Assembly (NCBI GenBank): GCA_029582155.1
Contig: CM055895.1
Span: forward strand, 50,139,750 to 50,203,749
DNA length: 64,000 bases
Origin: Panopea generosa
Lineage: Eukaryota > Mollusca > Bivalvia > Adapedonta > Hiatellidae
Direction of reading: 5' to 3'
Shown piece by piece: positions 22,001 through 37,000 of this stretch (its first letter is position 1; each line of letters starts with the position of its first letter). Position numbers and translations under genes: made by a program. The notes below the pieces were generated by a model. That model saw nothing but the letters and a program-made list of their open reading frames with translations. It was not told the origin of the DNA and ran no database searches.

Positions 22001-25000
22001 TTATTTATGAAAGTTAAAACATAAAATGTTTGTATTAAATGTTACAACTCACCTGTAGTTCTAACTGTGGCTGCCTTCAATTTTCTTTTGTACCTGTAAT
22101 TGACACCAAACTTTATTTTACTGATTCATGTAAGTGTTTATAAAACAGTTCATATAGATTACAAAAGTTCATCTAGACCGCCACTTAATCCATGTGTACC
22201 GGCTCATTTCTTCTGAGAAAATTGATGCCAACAAATTACATGGAATTTTTATGCACATTCATGATTATAATATGTCTACAAAACATGCTTTGGACGAACA
22301 AAATCCAAACAACGAAAACTAGCAGATACGGGCCTATTACATGCATTCAATGGGTAACAGGGAGATGAACCCCCCCTTTTTTTACCTTTAGCACTGGTTA
22401 AGTAGTATTCTATATTCGATTAACTTTGGATGAATTTAAACAAATGTGAGTAGTGTCAAAAAAATTAGGCTCAGCATATTTAGAACTGCGATTTTACTTG
22501 GAATCATGGAGCTCATTTAGTGTTAAAGTGGAAAACCGCTTAATTAAACCGGGTTTAGGGGTGTGATGGGTTTTAAATGTTTAACAGGCGTGATAGGTTT
22601 TACATGTTTAACAGGCGTGATATGTTTCAGTCAGGTGATGGGTTTACATGTTTAAGGGACGTGATAGGTTTTACATGTTTAACAGGCGTGATATGTTTCA
22701 GTCAGGTGATGGGTTTACATGTTTAAGGGACGTGATAGGTTTTACATGTTTAACAGGAGTGATAGGTTTTACATGTTTAAGGGAGGTGATGGGTTTTACA
22801 TGTTCGAGGGGCGTGATGGGTTGTAGATTTTTAAAAAGCGTGATGGGTTTTACATGTTTAACGAGAGTGATGGATTTACATGTTTTAGGGGTGTGATGAA
22901 TTTTACATGTTTAACGGGCGAGATGGGTTTAACATGTTTAGGGGGTTTGATGGGTTTTCATGTTTCATTCTTTTACGAAAAGACTTAATAACAATGAGTC
23001 TGCTATTTTCATTTTAGTACGTTCTGTGCGCTTCCATTGGATCATTGGATCGTTCATCAGATAATTATACAGTTTGTAATTCAAATATAGTTTTTTCACA
23101 GTTGGATATTTTTATATTCGACTTGCGCCATAAATATTTTAAATTATAGTGATTGATCGTTTCCTGAACATGATCTTTCATTGAAATTTACATATTTCAG
23201 AATAAGGGGTATTTTTTCAGCATCAGTACTTTTTTGTATCAGCTAAAACAGAAATGTATAATTAATTTATACAATCTGTGAGTGTGTTATTTGTAATGAT
23301 TATCAACACATTAAAATAACGGATGTTTATCATTATATCAACGTTTCCTGAGAATAGAAACGCACTCACACATGGATACATGAATTATAAATGATCGGCA
23401 TGCGCTTTCGTGCTGGAAATACATGCATAGCTATATGTCTGGTTTTGATAGAAAACATAAAGTAGCGCACGTTAGCATTAATTAAAAACATTTAATGTTT
23501 TGATAATGCTAATTTGTTAAAGAGAAATGTATTGTTATTAATATTACGGGATTGTAAATAACAAATTAGGTAGATTCTTTATGGTGGTCTGTTGAAACGA
23601 GACGAACAGAATAAATGCATATACACTGCACATGTATATAAATAATGACTACTGTGTATTTAACACTTGTATATAATTTATTAACAATAGTAGTTATGAC
23701 TACAATAAATAGAGGAAGAATCAACATTGTTTTTAAAGCCGTTCAGCTAATTCAAAAGTGTGAGTTTTAGGAAATAGTATCAAAATTGATAATTGGTAAT
23801 TACGCTTTTTTCTGAATTCGCCATCTTCTGACCAATTTGTTTAACACATGTATAGGACTATATACAGAATCAATGTTTATCACATAATTTACGGTGCAGG
23901 TGTGTAACAAACCAAACGAGTCATTGCTCAGCGTTTTCCGTACAATTCAGTTCGTAAAATGCCTAACTGCTTTCTGATTTGCCCGAACATATAAATGTCG
24001 TCAATTTTACTTGATCATTTTCAAACGTTACGTAATACAATGGTCAACAGAAACTAATTTTTTAATTCTTTATAGACGTGATTTGAAAAATAAATTATAA
24101 GTGTGATAAACATTGTCTTCCATTAGTGCTCAGTTATTATTAAATTTATCAAACTTGTTGGCAAAAATGATATGATGTTCGGCAGAGCATTGCATAATGT
24201 ATTTTGGGAACTTGTTTAATAAATTCAACAATAAATAGAAAGTCATGTAAGATCCTCTCTATATAATATATATTTGAGCTATTTGTGTAGCATCTGAGAT
24301 TACAATCCCGCAAAGTAAGTACTGATTCAATGAGGTAGCACACTCCAGCAATTTTGGGCTAATTTCATAAACTGTTTCAAACAAACATTGTCACACAGTG
24401 TCCACTGCGCCAGAAAAATGATGCATGTATATTTTATTATTATTAATAACAATTAATGTCAATATCGATAATTGCATATTTGAAAAGAAGCAAGTTTATG
24501 GTAGATATTTTACTTACTTATTCCTGATAGTGAATGATATGTAGATGATAAGGGCAACAGTGAGAACCAGGACAACATTTATTGCAATCAGGATGAAGAT
24601 TGTCTCGGTGGAGGCATCCTCAGGTGGTACCGCTTTTATACTGGACTGTCAGAAAATGATGTAAACAATACATAGAACGATATATAGTAAACATAAATAT
24701 GTATCGTACATACACATATACTCGTTTTAATAGATAGTCTTTTCAATGGGAGTTAACGCCACTTTCAACACTTACTCAACTCACAGGTGATATACGGCAT
24801 ATCCATTTTTAGGTGGAAGAAGACCTAAAAATGAATCTGAGTAGAACAACCACCCTTCCGCAAGTAACTACCAAACTTTCTCACATATTGTGTTTTGCAG
24901 CAAGCGAGGCTCGAACCTAGCGGTGAGAGATAAGTGATCTTAAGACGGCGCTTTGGATCACTCCGCTACGTAGGACACTAGTAAAATGTAAAAGGTCATA

Positions 25001-28000
25001 GATACAATACAAAATAATGATCATTTGTTTAAGTGAAATATTAATATTGATCCGTCGATTGAACACTGAAGTGGTATAATCGTACACAAAGTTAACTGAA
25101 CAAAACATATTTTGATTTTATTATTAAAAACAGTAAAGAAATCAGTTTTAATTTTACTATTTTAGTAAAACATCACTTAGAACTCTCTATATACGTAAAT
25201 GTGAATACGTTTCAGGAATAAAAGTAAAACGTTCGAGTACACTTGTACTGGTAATTAATATCATAATATGTACGAGTACGCTTGTACAGGTAGTAAATAG
25301 CATAATATGTACGGGTACGCTTGTACTGGTAGTAAATATCATAATATGTACGAGTACGATTAAACTGGTAGTAAATATCATAATATGTACGAGTACGCTT
25401 GTACTGGTAGTAAATATCATAATACGTACGAGTACGCTTGTACTGGTAGCAAATATCATAAACGAGTACTGTTAAAACTGTAAAGTGAACAAAGACACTC
25501 CTGTGTCAAAACTGTTAAAATGAACAATGACCCTAATATGTCGAAACTGTTAAAGTGAACAATGACCCTAATATGTCGAAACTGTTAAAGTGAACAATGA
25601 CCCTAATATGTCGAAACTGTTAAAGTGAACAATGACACTCATGTCAAAACTTACAACGATCTGGACAACGCTGGATGAACTTGCAGCCACCTGTAGTGCA
25701 TTGTAAAACTTGTCAACGAGTCTGAAACATATACAGTTATAACAAATGAAACCATATTCATATTTTAACGATACTATATGTGTATAAATGATAATTGATC
25801 TTATTTATGTATGTGGTTGATACATAGAAACACAACAAAATACAATTACTACAAATTATTATGTTTATGATTGCACTCTTGGTTCTGATAAAACATGAGA
25901 AATTAACGGTTTACCTTAGTGACTCCTCGGCCGACAATATTTTCTGAGAGTTTCGTTCGACAACGTGAAAATATATATCTGTCCTGTAAATTAAAATATA
26001 ATGATATGTATAGGCGTTTTCGAAAGAACCCATTGATGGAAACGAATACAAAACTCGTTTGTTTTATTTTGTTCGGTTATTAATTGTATTGATATTTATG
26101 CTTATGCGTCTGTCAGGAATTTATTGTATTCCTTTTTTGTGATGAATATCTTTTATTCCATATAAGACATAATACAATGTTATACAATAACTGTTCATGT
26201 ATCAATACAAGCTTTATAATTTTTTTAACACATTACATGATACCTTTAGATAACATAACATGCACACAATGTCTTACAAGTAATATTTGAAGGGTGAATA
26301 TAAATAGAAAATGAAAGAGTAGAGAAAGAGCAAAGATAAGGCAAGTCGAAATTTACAGTTGAGAAGATGATAACCTGTATGCAGTATAGTTTTCGTTATC
26401 ATAGTTTACATGTTTCCCCATTTATTTTCATGTGACATAAGTTTGTTTTTGTTTATTGCAATAAATTTTTCAATTTGCTTGTTTTTTGTAGATATGGTAT
26501 GAATGCTTCAATACTCGGAACTGTCTTCATGTATTTATTTTTAAATATGAAATATTTAGCAAGTAATATCATACAGTTAAGTTAATCAACTGATGAAGAA
26601 TTATATAACCCGAACGATATATTTTGAAAACTGATGTTGAAAGGTTGATTGTTTGAAATACAAAAGTTATGGACCCGAGTCCAAAAGGTTCTGACATAGT
26701 GACATTCCCAAAATAAATGTTCTAAAGTTTCTGGATATCTCTCACAAAATTCACATAGACTTGAATTAACAATTTTACATTTAGATAAAAACTTGTTAGT
26801 AGGTAAAATTTTCATAATATATTTGTATTGAAATGATCTTAGTTTTGTGTTTGTGGTATTTTTGAAAGGTAGTCAGTGAATGGTTTTCCAGTCAAGGTTG
26901 TTAAATATTTCTTCCCATTTTAGATGAGGTTTTATTTCATTATCGTTATTAATTAACTGAATTTGCATATTATATAACATTCTATTAGGAGAATTACATT
27001 TCCTCACTTGATGTTATAACGGTGTTTTTTTTTTCAGTTTCTGTTATATTCTCTGTTTTAATAATGTGTTTCCATCTTTTTGGTATACTTTGGGTAATAG
27101 TAAAATAAATTGAGAAATTCTGAATTATTTATATTGTATAATTGTTTTAATCGTTCAAAAGTATAAAACGTCTTGTGTCTAGAATCATATATATCATTTA
27201 TTGTTTTGATTCCTAGCTGTAACCATGATTTGTAAAATAACAAACTGCCATTATTTTTTATGAAAGAATTATTCCATATATATTGTTTTGCTATATTAAC
27301 ATCTTCAATATTAGTTTTAAAATTAATTTTTTACCATGATTCTATTATGTTACATAAAAATGGCATTTCGATTCTTAAAAGGACGTTACATTGGTGAAAA
27401 TATAAGGACAATTTTTGAATGCATTGACGACTTAAATATGTGGAGCGCGTGGTCTAGTGGTAGAGCACCGAACCCATTATCGGAGGGTCGTGTGTTCGAT
27501 CCTCAGCCAAGGCTATGTGTGGTGTCCTTGAGCACGACACTTTTCCGCATATGCGTTGTACTGGTTCTACCCATGGAGACTTCGAGCGTGATTTGTCTAA
27601 GTTTTAAGAACTTGTTTCACAATCGAAGTAAAATAAATAAGTTTAAACTACTTAAATAACGACAATAGACCGGGACTGATATTCTTCGCTGATTTTGAAA
27701 AAGCGTTTAACAGTGTGGACCATAATTTTATTTTTAAAATATTAAAATATTTTAGTTTGGTAACGAATTTATAAAATGGATAAAATTATTTTAAACACTA
27801 TAAACTTAATCAAAAATAAAATGTTCGAATTTCGTGGGAGGGGAAACCAGACAAAGTTAGGCGTAAAACTATTATACAAAATCGAAAACGGTCAATTAAA
27901 GCAAGTTGGGTTAAACGATTAACAGGTATAAACAATAAAGGCGCATGGAAGAAAATTTACATGTCATCAATTGAAAAATATGGTGGAAACTTCATCTTTG

Positions 28001-31000
28001 AAAATAACTTTAATTGCAAAGATGGTAATACTATGAATTTATTGTATTCCTATCAGACAGCTAAGATTTTGCCTTTGATAAATGTATTATGTTCATTTGT
28101 TCATGTCAGTATATTATTTGTATTCCTGTCATACAGCTAGAGTTTTGTCTTTGATAAATGTATTATGTTTATTTGTTCATGTCAGTATACTATTTGTGTT
28201 CCTGTCAGTCAGCTAGGATTTTGTCTTTGATAAATGTATTATGTTCATTTGTTCATGTCAGTATATTATTTGTATTCCTGTCAGACAGCTAGGATTTTGT
28301 CTTTGCTAAATGTATTATGTTCATTTGTTCATGTCAATATACTATTTGTATTCCTGTCAGACAGCTAGGATTTTTTCTTTGTTAAATGTGTTATGCTCAT
28401 TTTTTCATGGCAGTTTACTATTTTTATTCCTGTCAGACAGCTAGGAATTTGTCTTTGATAAATGTATTATGTTCATTTTTTCATATCAGTATATTGTTTG
28501 TATTCTTTTCAGACAGCTAGGATTTTGACTTTGATAAATGTGTTATGTTCATTTGTTCATATCAGTATATTTCTTTGTTAAATGTGTTATGCTCATTTTT
28601 TCATGGCAGTTTACTATTTGTATTCCTGTCAGAAAGCTAGGATTTTGTCTTTGATAAATGTATTATGTTCATGACAGTATATTATTTGTATTCCTTTCAG
28701 ACAGCTAGGATTTTGACTTTGATAAATGTGTTATGTTCATTTGTTCATATCAGTATATTATTTGTATTCCTTTCAGACAGCTAGGATTTTGACTTTGATA
28801 AATGTGTTATGTTCATTTGTTCATATCAGTATATTATTTGTATTCCTTTCAGACAGCTAGGATTTTGCCTTTGATAAATGTGTTATGTTCATTTGTTCAT
28901 ATCAGTATATTATTTGTATTCCTGTCAGACAGCTAGGATTTTGCCTTTGATAAATGTATTATGTTCATGTCAGTATACAATTTGTATTCTTTTCAGACAG
29001 TTAGGATTTGGTCTATGATATATATATATATATATATATAATGTTCATTTGTTCATGTCATTATATTATTTGTATTCCTGTCAGCCAACTAAGATTTTGC
29101 CTTTGGCAACATTATGCTCACGTCAAAACTTTCATAGTCCTGTCAACCAACTAGGCTTCTTTCTTTGAGACTTATATTCATAGATATATATTTCACGACT
29201 TGATATATGCTTAGAAATAATATTTACTGCAACTATGAGGTTTTTTTTACAGTACTTAGCTCATAAATAGAAGCTGAAGTGAATAAAAGTGGCGGGTTAG
29301 TTGTTCCGTTCAGTATATTTATGCCAATGTGTCGTCCAATTGGTGCAATAAGGTACCTAGTGCATATGAAATAAAAATGCGCTTGGTAACTTTTTGCACC
29401 AATGGGAAGATGTATTATAATATTATATAACAGTATTGTTAGTATGGTTAATTAAATTTAAAATCAAATGTAGAAAAACTGAACTTGATCGTAGTTGTCA
29501 TGATGGAATATAGCAATTGACGACTGCTAAAAAGGAATTCTATAAAAAAAAGTAAGTATCAGATCTGCTCTAAAATATATTGATCAAGGCTCGATATTGA
29601 GTAAAAATATCACGTTATACCATATATCTTTGGGGTTTTTTTAAAAAACGTTTCATCTGTCAATGACTACCTTAGACATGGCGTTTTATGTATATTTTTG
29701 TTTCATTCATTGTTCTTTAATATTATGCTTTACTAGCTATATTGTTTTCATTTTACTATCAATAATAAATATACTATAAAACTATATATTCCTCTTTCAA
29801 AAACTTGTAAATTAATTGTTATTCCAATGACGTTTTATTGAGTACTCTACCTACTCGTTCAATGTCAACTATTACAGAAAGAGGAGAGGTTTTATGTCTA
29901 GTGTTGTTGTTATTTACAAAGGTTATATTTCGATTCATCTAGATTTTATAATAGTTTTCTTTTGAAAAAGGTACGGTGTTATTAAAATTGATGTTATGTC
30001 TATGAACAACAAAAACTAAGAATATTGTTCTACAATGTATATCATTACCAACAGAAAGAATACATCTAATAACAAATACAACATAATATACGTCTCATTA
30101 CACAGTTATGCCCCTTTTCCCCCACAGTAACATGATTCTTAAGCTTAAAAATGTCCTTTGTAATTTGGTTTTGAAATATTATCAAAATGGTTCATAGTGG
30201 TTGTGATTTCTTGCTGCAGATGAATAGAGCAAAAGCTGGCAAAGCATATACTGCAATAAGACATCACTGGTGTTTAAATAGTGACTTATGTAGGGTTTCA
30301 ACATACGCATTTATTCATGAGATTTTAAGGACCAAGGTGGTCAAATTACCAGTTATTGTGCAATTTTATGCAGAGATACATTCCTGCTATGAAAACAAGT
30401 GGATTTATTTACCGTGGAGTTGCTAGGCCTTATTTTATATAGAACAAAGAATACTTCAATTTAGGATGTGATTTACTATAAGCCTTACGTTTCGCTCTGC
30501 TGGTAACGTTTCGCACTGCTGGTATATACAGCCATGCTTTGGTAAAATGCCATCGTTATTTTCACCTTATTTGTAAATGATGACGGTTATTGTTTGCTTC
30601 AGAATCACACTCTTTGAAAATTTTGTAGAGACTGACTTATATGTGCCTATCCTTCCATCCAATATTTTGTACAGACTTACTTATATGTGTCTATCCTTCC
30701 ATCCGGTGTTTTGTGATCCTCTATGCCGTCGTATACAAACAAATGCCCTGTTATATTGCTGTACAGCCTAGAATATTACAAATATTACAGAAAATGTAAA
30801 AAAATGAGAATAAATTATTTACATGTTATAACGATTGTTATCATATTTTCAATAAAATATTTAAGAATTCGTTTCTGTAATATGAGTCTTTCCCAATGAA
30901 GGCTTCAGAAGAAGTCTATTTATAAAACATACCAAATGAACCCAATGATTCCAAGAAACCAGAAATAACAACACTGAACTAATTAAGTATGAGGTCGTCC

Positions 31001-34000
31001 CATAACCTGATTTATCCTTAATCACGTATATTAACCTCCACTGAAAACGCAGGGAATTCTATCCTTTCCCACAAGTCATAGCAATTGAACGCTTATTAAA
31101 CTGTGACGTCATTAAAACTTTCTGTTGAAGCAACTGACCAATCAACGTTCTCAAATGCGGCTTTCCCAATATTGGTATTAACCGGACCCGGGTCATTTGG
31201 GAGAGGTTGGTCAGTTCTACGGACTAAGTATAGGGCGACGTTTTACTGATGCCGTGAGAAAACGATTTACAAGTATGCACTAATCACATGAAAAGAAGCC
31301 ATCAATATTTCCTACTGAAGTTATATTTTGGAGATAACTATATGTACATATTAGTGTACTTACTCCAATATGTAATCCTTAGTCTTTGAGACGTCTTCCT
31401 TTTTACCCAGAACAGTCATTATAAGTATCTCTGAATCTCCTATGAGGTATATCTGTAAACGAAACTTAGTTATATATATTGGTTGTATAAAGTATCACTT
31501 TTGGATTCAGTTGTACAAAAATTAATTTGGGATTCAATACCTTTGGATAACAATAAAGTTAGTTGAAACATGTTATAATCGGGTTTTGTGACGAAGGTCG
31601 AAGAGAAAGAGGAGATAAGGTTTGAGCTTTCCCGGGACGGTGTGCTACTAATCGTTAACAGGGTGGGAGGAGGCGATCTCTGTTGCCGCTGGTTCTGTTT
31701 GTAGATTTGATACTGCTCGACGTGTAGTTTTCAATTTTTAAGCATCTCAGTGACAGTTTTATCATTTTTAGATAGTAACACATGTTGCTATTTATTTTTT
31801 TGATATTTGCATTGCCCTTTTTATTTCTTTATCTCCAGTGGATAAATATTTCACATCTATGATTAACATTTAAAATAATTTTATTTTATCTTTGAGATAA
31901 AATGGGTTATATTTTGTTTCTATATATCATTGACAGAAACGAGCATATTATAAACAATACATTTCGCGATGAATGACATCCGCCGTACCCACACTGGCAT
32001 ATCGGCACATATGCGAGCATTTTACTTTTTAACAGAAGGCCTGTCGTCGGTAAGGCAAATCCTTCGAAACTACTTCAATCTTCATGGTTGGTCAGTTACA
32101 TTCAGCAGCTCTTGTTAGGCGGCATACTTAGTAAAATATATCATTTTAATGCAATACAAAACTGGTATAATTGTTATGTTTAGCATAAATTATGACTATC
32201 TTTGAATCATGTCTGGCGCAAATTACCGTTTTGTATCGTCAAAAAACATGTATTTAACTTGCTGTTTTCGCCGATATTCGAATTAGACCTGACCCATGGA
32301 ATAACGGCAATGGTTTAGCCTGTAGTCTTTCGTAGATCATGATATAAACAAAATCAGGTCTATTATCCACAATGAAAAATCATAAAATGCTCTGTCTGTC
32401 CCATAATACAAAGCAATTAAATACTTACTGAACGGTTACATCATTCAAACGTTCAGCTGAAGCAATTGGCCAATCAACGTGCTCAACAGCTGGGTCCGTT
32501 TAACAGACTATACAGCCTGGTATATATACAAACATAGCTAGTAATCACCTTAACCCTGGCGGTATCTGAACCTGCAATGTCACTGACTTTGACTGGAACA
32601 TAAAAATACCCGGACACATCCTCACTGAAGAACTTGTTGTTGATGATGCTGCCGTTACCTGTCACACAGAACACGTGCTAAAATAAACAAAGTCTACACA
32701 GTCATAACAAGTAATGTATGTGTCATTTTTAAATTGTAAAGTACAATTTAAATACGATTTTGTTTGACAATAAGTTGCTTAACAATCATAATTACAATTA
32801 TTATATCCTGCTGTTTTAGTGATGCAACAATTGTTAAATATATTAACTACTTATAACATTGTAATTACAACATAAACATGTTAATATCGTCACAGAATGT
32901 AACCAATATTCTACATGTTAATGGTGTGTTTATACACCATTTTCAACACTTTTATTGTGTCACATCCAGTTTAATTGGTAGAGGAAGACGTCATTACGAA
33001 TCTGAATAGAACCACCGCTCTTCCGCAAGTAACTGGCAAATTTTCTCAAATAAAAGTTTTGGAGCGAGCGGAACTCGAACCAACGATCATTAAAGCTTCT
33101 GTTGAAAACTGATTTCTGTATGTATCATAATTATTGTTTCATATATCATTCATAAAAAATGCCGTTGTGTAGACTGTTTTCTTATTGCTACGTCTCATGT
33201 TAAACATATATTTCTTATTTATTTTACCTTTTAAATGACCAAATAAGGTATTCCATGGTCGAGTTGTCTTAGGCGCCGTCTCAAGATAACTTTCACCGCT
33301 CGGATCGTTGATTTGAGTCCCGCTCGATTCAAAAAATTTATGTGAAAAAGTTACTTGCCAGTTACTTGCAGAACGACGGTGGTTCTACTCAGATTCGGAC
33401 AGAACATCATGGAACAAAATAGCAGAAAACGCAATAATTAATAAAACTAAATGGTAATGAATATTTTAGAAAATGCTTGCCTTTATACCGTCCTCGCAGT
33501 CTACTGTGCCATCATTCACGTTCACGTCAAGACCTTGACTCGTTTTGATGGTACCGTTATTTTCAAATTTCCAGGACAATATACCGTTCGGATCAGTGTC
33601 TCTATCTTTTACATATTCAGAACTCTGATAATAAGAACAACATGGTAAAAACAAACATTCGACCAAACTAAATATTTTGAGAGAATCCTCAGATAAAAAA
33701 GGTGTTTAATCATAGTTCAAATATTCTTTATTACTACCACTAAAACAATACTAAGTGATCATTTTGAAGACAACGCAAAATATATAGTTTTGAGGCTAAA
33801 GAACGTGAAATCTGCAGTTTTTAAATCGATTATATATCAAAGATCGTTGTGTAACATTGTAATATCTAACAAAAGGATTCATTGAAAGAAGTTAATAACA
33901 TAATCGGTTTTGTTGAGTCTTTCAATTCACAAAAACCCTCACGCCTACTAGCTCCGGTGTTAGCGGAAACTTTTTCCCGAACAACGCTTAATGAGCACAG

Positions 34001-37000
34001 CGATTTTAAAGAATCCGTAATTTACCATTATTTTTTTATTAGAAAAACAAAAATGTTTACACAATTTTTACTAAAGCATGTACTCCCTTTAAAAATTTTA
34101 TAACTGTTATTATATTGAGAAAAATATGTTTATATAATAAAAAATAATATTGGATTTGATTTGAATATTTGCTTTTGGTATAAAATTATTTTTGATGGAA
34201 CCTCCCACCACCAACACACAACAAAACATACACACACAAAAAACACAACATAGAGTTTAAGTACGGGCCAACTTTTTACGGTCGCCACATAACACGTAAG
34301 ATCGCTGCTGTGTTACATTTGTTGAATATATTTCTGAGTTTCTATAGTCGAGTACGAACTTGAGAAATAACTTTAATGAAAATAACCTTCAGTTGTATGT
34401 TGAGAGATTCTCCTACTTCTGTCACCCGTTTCATTCCTGTAATGATTTCTTTCATTATAAATACTGGTGGATTGTCATTTTCGTCAATAACTGTAACGTG
34501 AACTGTTATTTCTGTTGTGGCATTATTTTTGTGTGTTTGGTTGTCACAATCTTCACTGTAGTTGCTTTTTATAGAGCAGTCTTGGACTTGTACCGTCAAT
34601 GAGTAAGTAGTAGTATTGTCATAGTCGAGTATATATGTTGTTGCAATGCTTCCATTATTCACACCGATGGTAAACGAAGAATTTTCAGCTGAAATTAGGG
34701 GAAAATGTAGATTAACAATCTGATCAAAATCAGATCAACTTAAGTCTAACGGCCGCACATGGAGGGTCACCTCAGATTGACATTTCCGCCAATCAATCAG
34801 AGCCTTATATTATATGCAATTTCTCTTTCTCGAATGCCATGTTGTAAATTTCAACGCTGCGAGTGTAACAATTAATCTGATTGGCTGAAGTGATATGAAT
34901 ATTAATTAACCGAAAGGTCAATCTGAGGTGACCTCTTATGCGTTGAACTCCTATCTTCTGTGCGTAGAGTACTGAAGCTAAAGTTTATCTGACTTTAATG
35001 AGATAATATTATTAAATTATATCTCTTTTGCATCGTAACATATGTATTGCTCTTTTTAGAAAAAAAGCGCAGTATAACTTCGTTGGCCAGAACCCGAATG
35101 GTTGAAACGCCATATCTAGCTCAAACCACACCTGGTCCCGGCTGAATTCCTATTTACATGTACATGTATGGTATGATGTTAAACGATACTTCGCTCGAAA
35201 AACCGTTAACTCGAACAGTTTTTACCATTCCGTCGGATTCGAACTGTCAAAGATCTACTGTACATTATTTTGAATATCAAACAAAGGAATTCACATAAAA
35301 ACACAGCCGCCATCACAACAGCACATACACATATATATTTAACATAATGATTAATAAATATGTAACAAATACATACATACAGAAGAGGGAACATCTTGGT
35401 TTGCAAGAGATTGGAAAATGTCTTAGTCAATTAAGAAAAACACAATGAGTGAAGTCAATCGTGGTGACAAAGGACGATCACAGTTGACAGATACAAGAGA
35501 CCAGCTTACATTTTTGTGCATACATAATAAGGAGCACGTGGTCCAGTGTTAGAACATCGAGTCTATGATCGGAGGGTCGTGAATTCGATCCTTCACAACG
35601 TCTAAGTGTGATGCCCTTGCGCAAGACACTTTATTCGCATATTCTTAGTACTGTTTCTAACCAGGAAGACATCGAATGTGATTTGTCCAAGTTGTAAGAA
35701 CTTGATGAACAATCATAGCCAAATAAATAAGTTTGTTTCAGCATCATATGTATACCATCGAAAGTTAACAGATGGTTAGTTAACCAAACCACATTTCACT
35801 GGGAACCTGATAGGTTAAGAGCACGTATCACTTCAAGTAATGGATAACTTTCCCACTTGTATCAGTGGTGGGAGTTAAATGACAATGGGGCGCAATGTTG
35901 TATACCAATCATCACGGAGAGTGTGGCCGGGCGGGGATTCGAATTCACGACCGATTGAGCTAACCGGGCCAGGCAAATTCTATACCCACAAAACTGAACA
36001 TGTAACGGAATATGCCAACGTTTCTTACTGGTTATACTATAGCAAGCAATCGAGTCTTGATCCTCGTCATCAGCTGTGACTGTACCCACTGGCTCCCACT
36101 TTGGTCTATTTTCATGCACCTCCATATTTTTTGACGGTTGAGCAAATGACGGTAAATGGTTGTCTACATCTAGAACTTGAACCGTGATGGTGGGTATATT
36201 GGAAGATAACGCTGGATCACCTTTGTCCGTGACCTGTACTTGAAACTGAAAGATGACACGTTTTTGTTAACACAAATATTTAATAATAACGAAAGCTATA
36301 TTAGTTAAATGACCATGAGTCATCATTTCTACAATTTGACTATACCCATTGGCTCCTACTTTGGTCTATTTTCGCGTACCTTTATGTCTTTTTAGTCCTT
36401 ATGTGTTCTCCTCATGCCATGCTATTGTTCTATCTTAGAAACACAGTAGCATGTACTAGCACTTTTTTTCTTCAAATAACTATATTCTAACAGCATTATT
36501 GTATGACACATGTCATAAGGTTCTTGTATAACATTAGTGGTTATTTACATAGCAAGCGTCACCAGATAGGTTAATGCATAGATTTCTATATAGTTACTGA
36601 ACACATACCTTATAAAACTCTCTATCATTAATATTCAATTCTTGCTTAGTAATCAGTGTACCATTCGGGTATAATTTGAACGTTTCCAAAACATTGTGTC
36701 CATCTGGTAAGTTGCTGATGTTAAACGAAGCTTCGGCGTTCTTGCCATGGTCAAGGTCGGTGTAATTGAACGTGTGTACAATGGTTCCAATTCTAGCACA
36801 CTGTAGGAAAAAGGTTTATCATTTATCATAGGTATCCACGTAAATATATCAGGTTCGGCAAAACATCGTTGTGAAAAGATTACAAAACAAATTACAAAAA
36901 TAATTATTCTCAATAGTTTACAGCTAAATTTTAATAGTCGGATCTGGCGCCCGTTTCACATACTTTCGTAGGTTTTAGGAATTTCGGACGGACAAATTAT

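Noticed and set aside
27438-27512. tRNA gene
   Set aside because: A and B boxes are present, but the acceptor stem does not close and the same body follows in three copies, so it is a SINE head.
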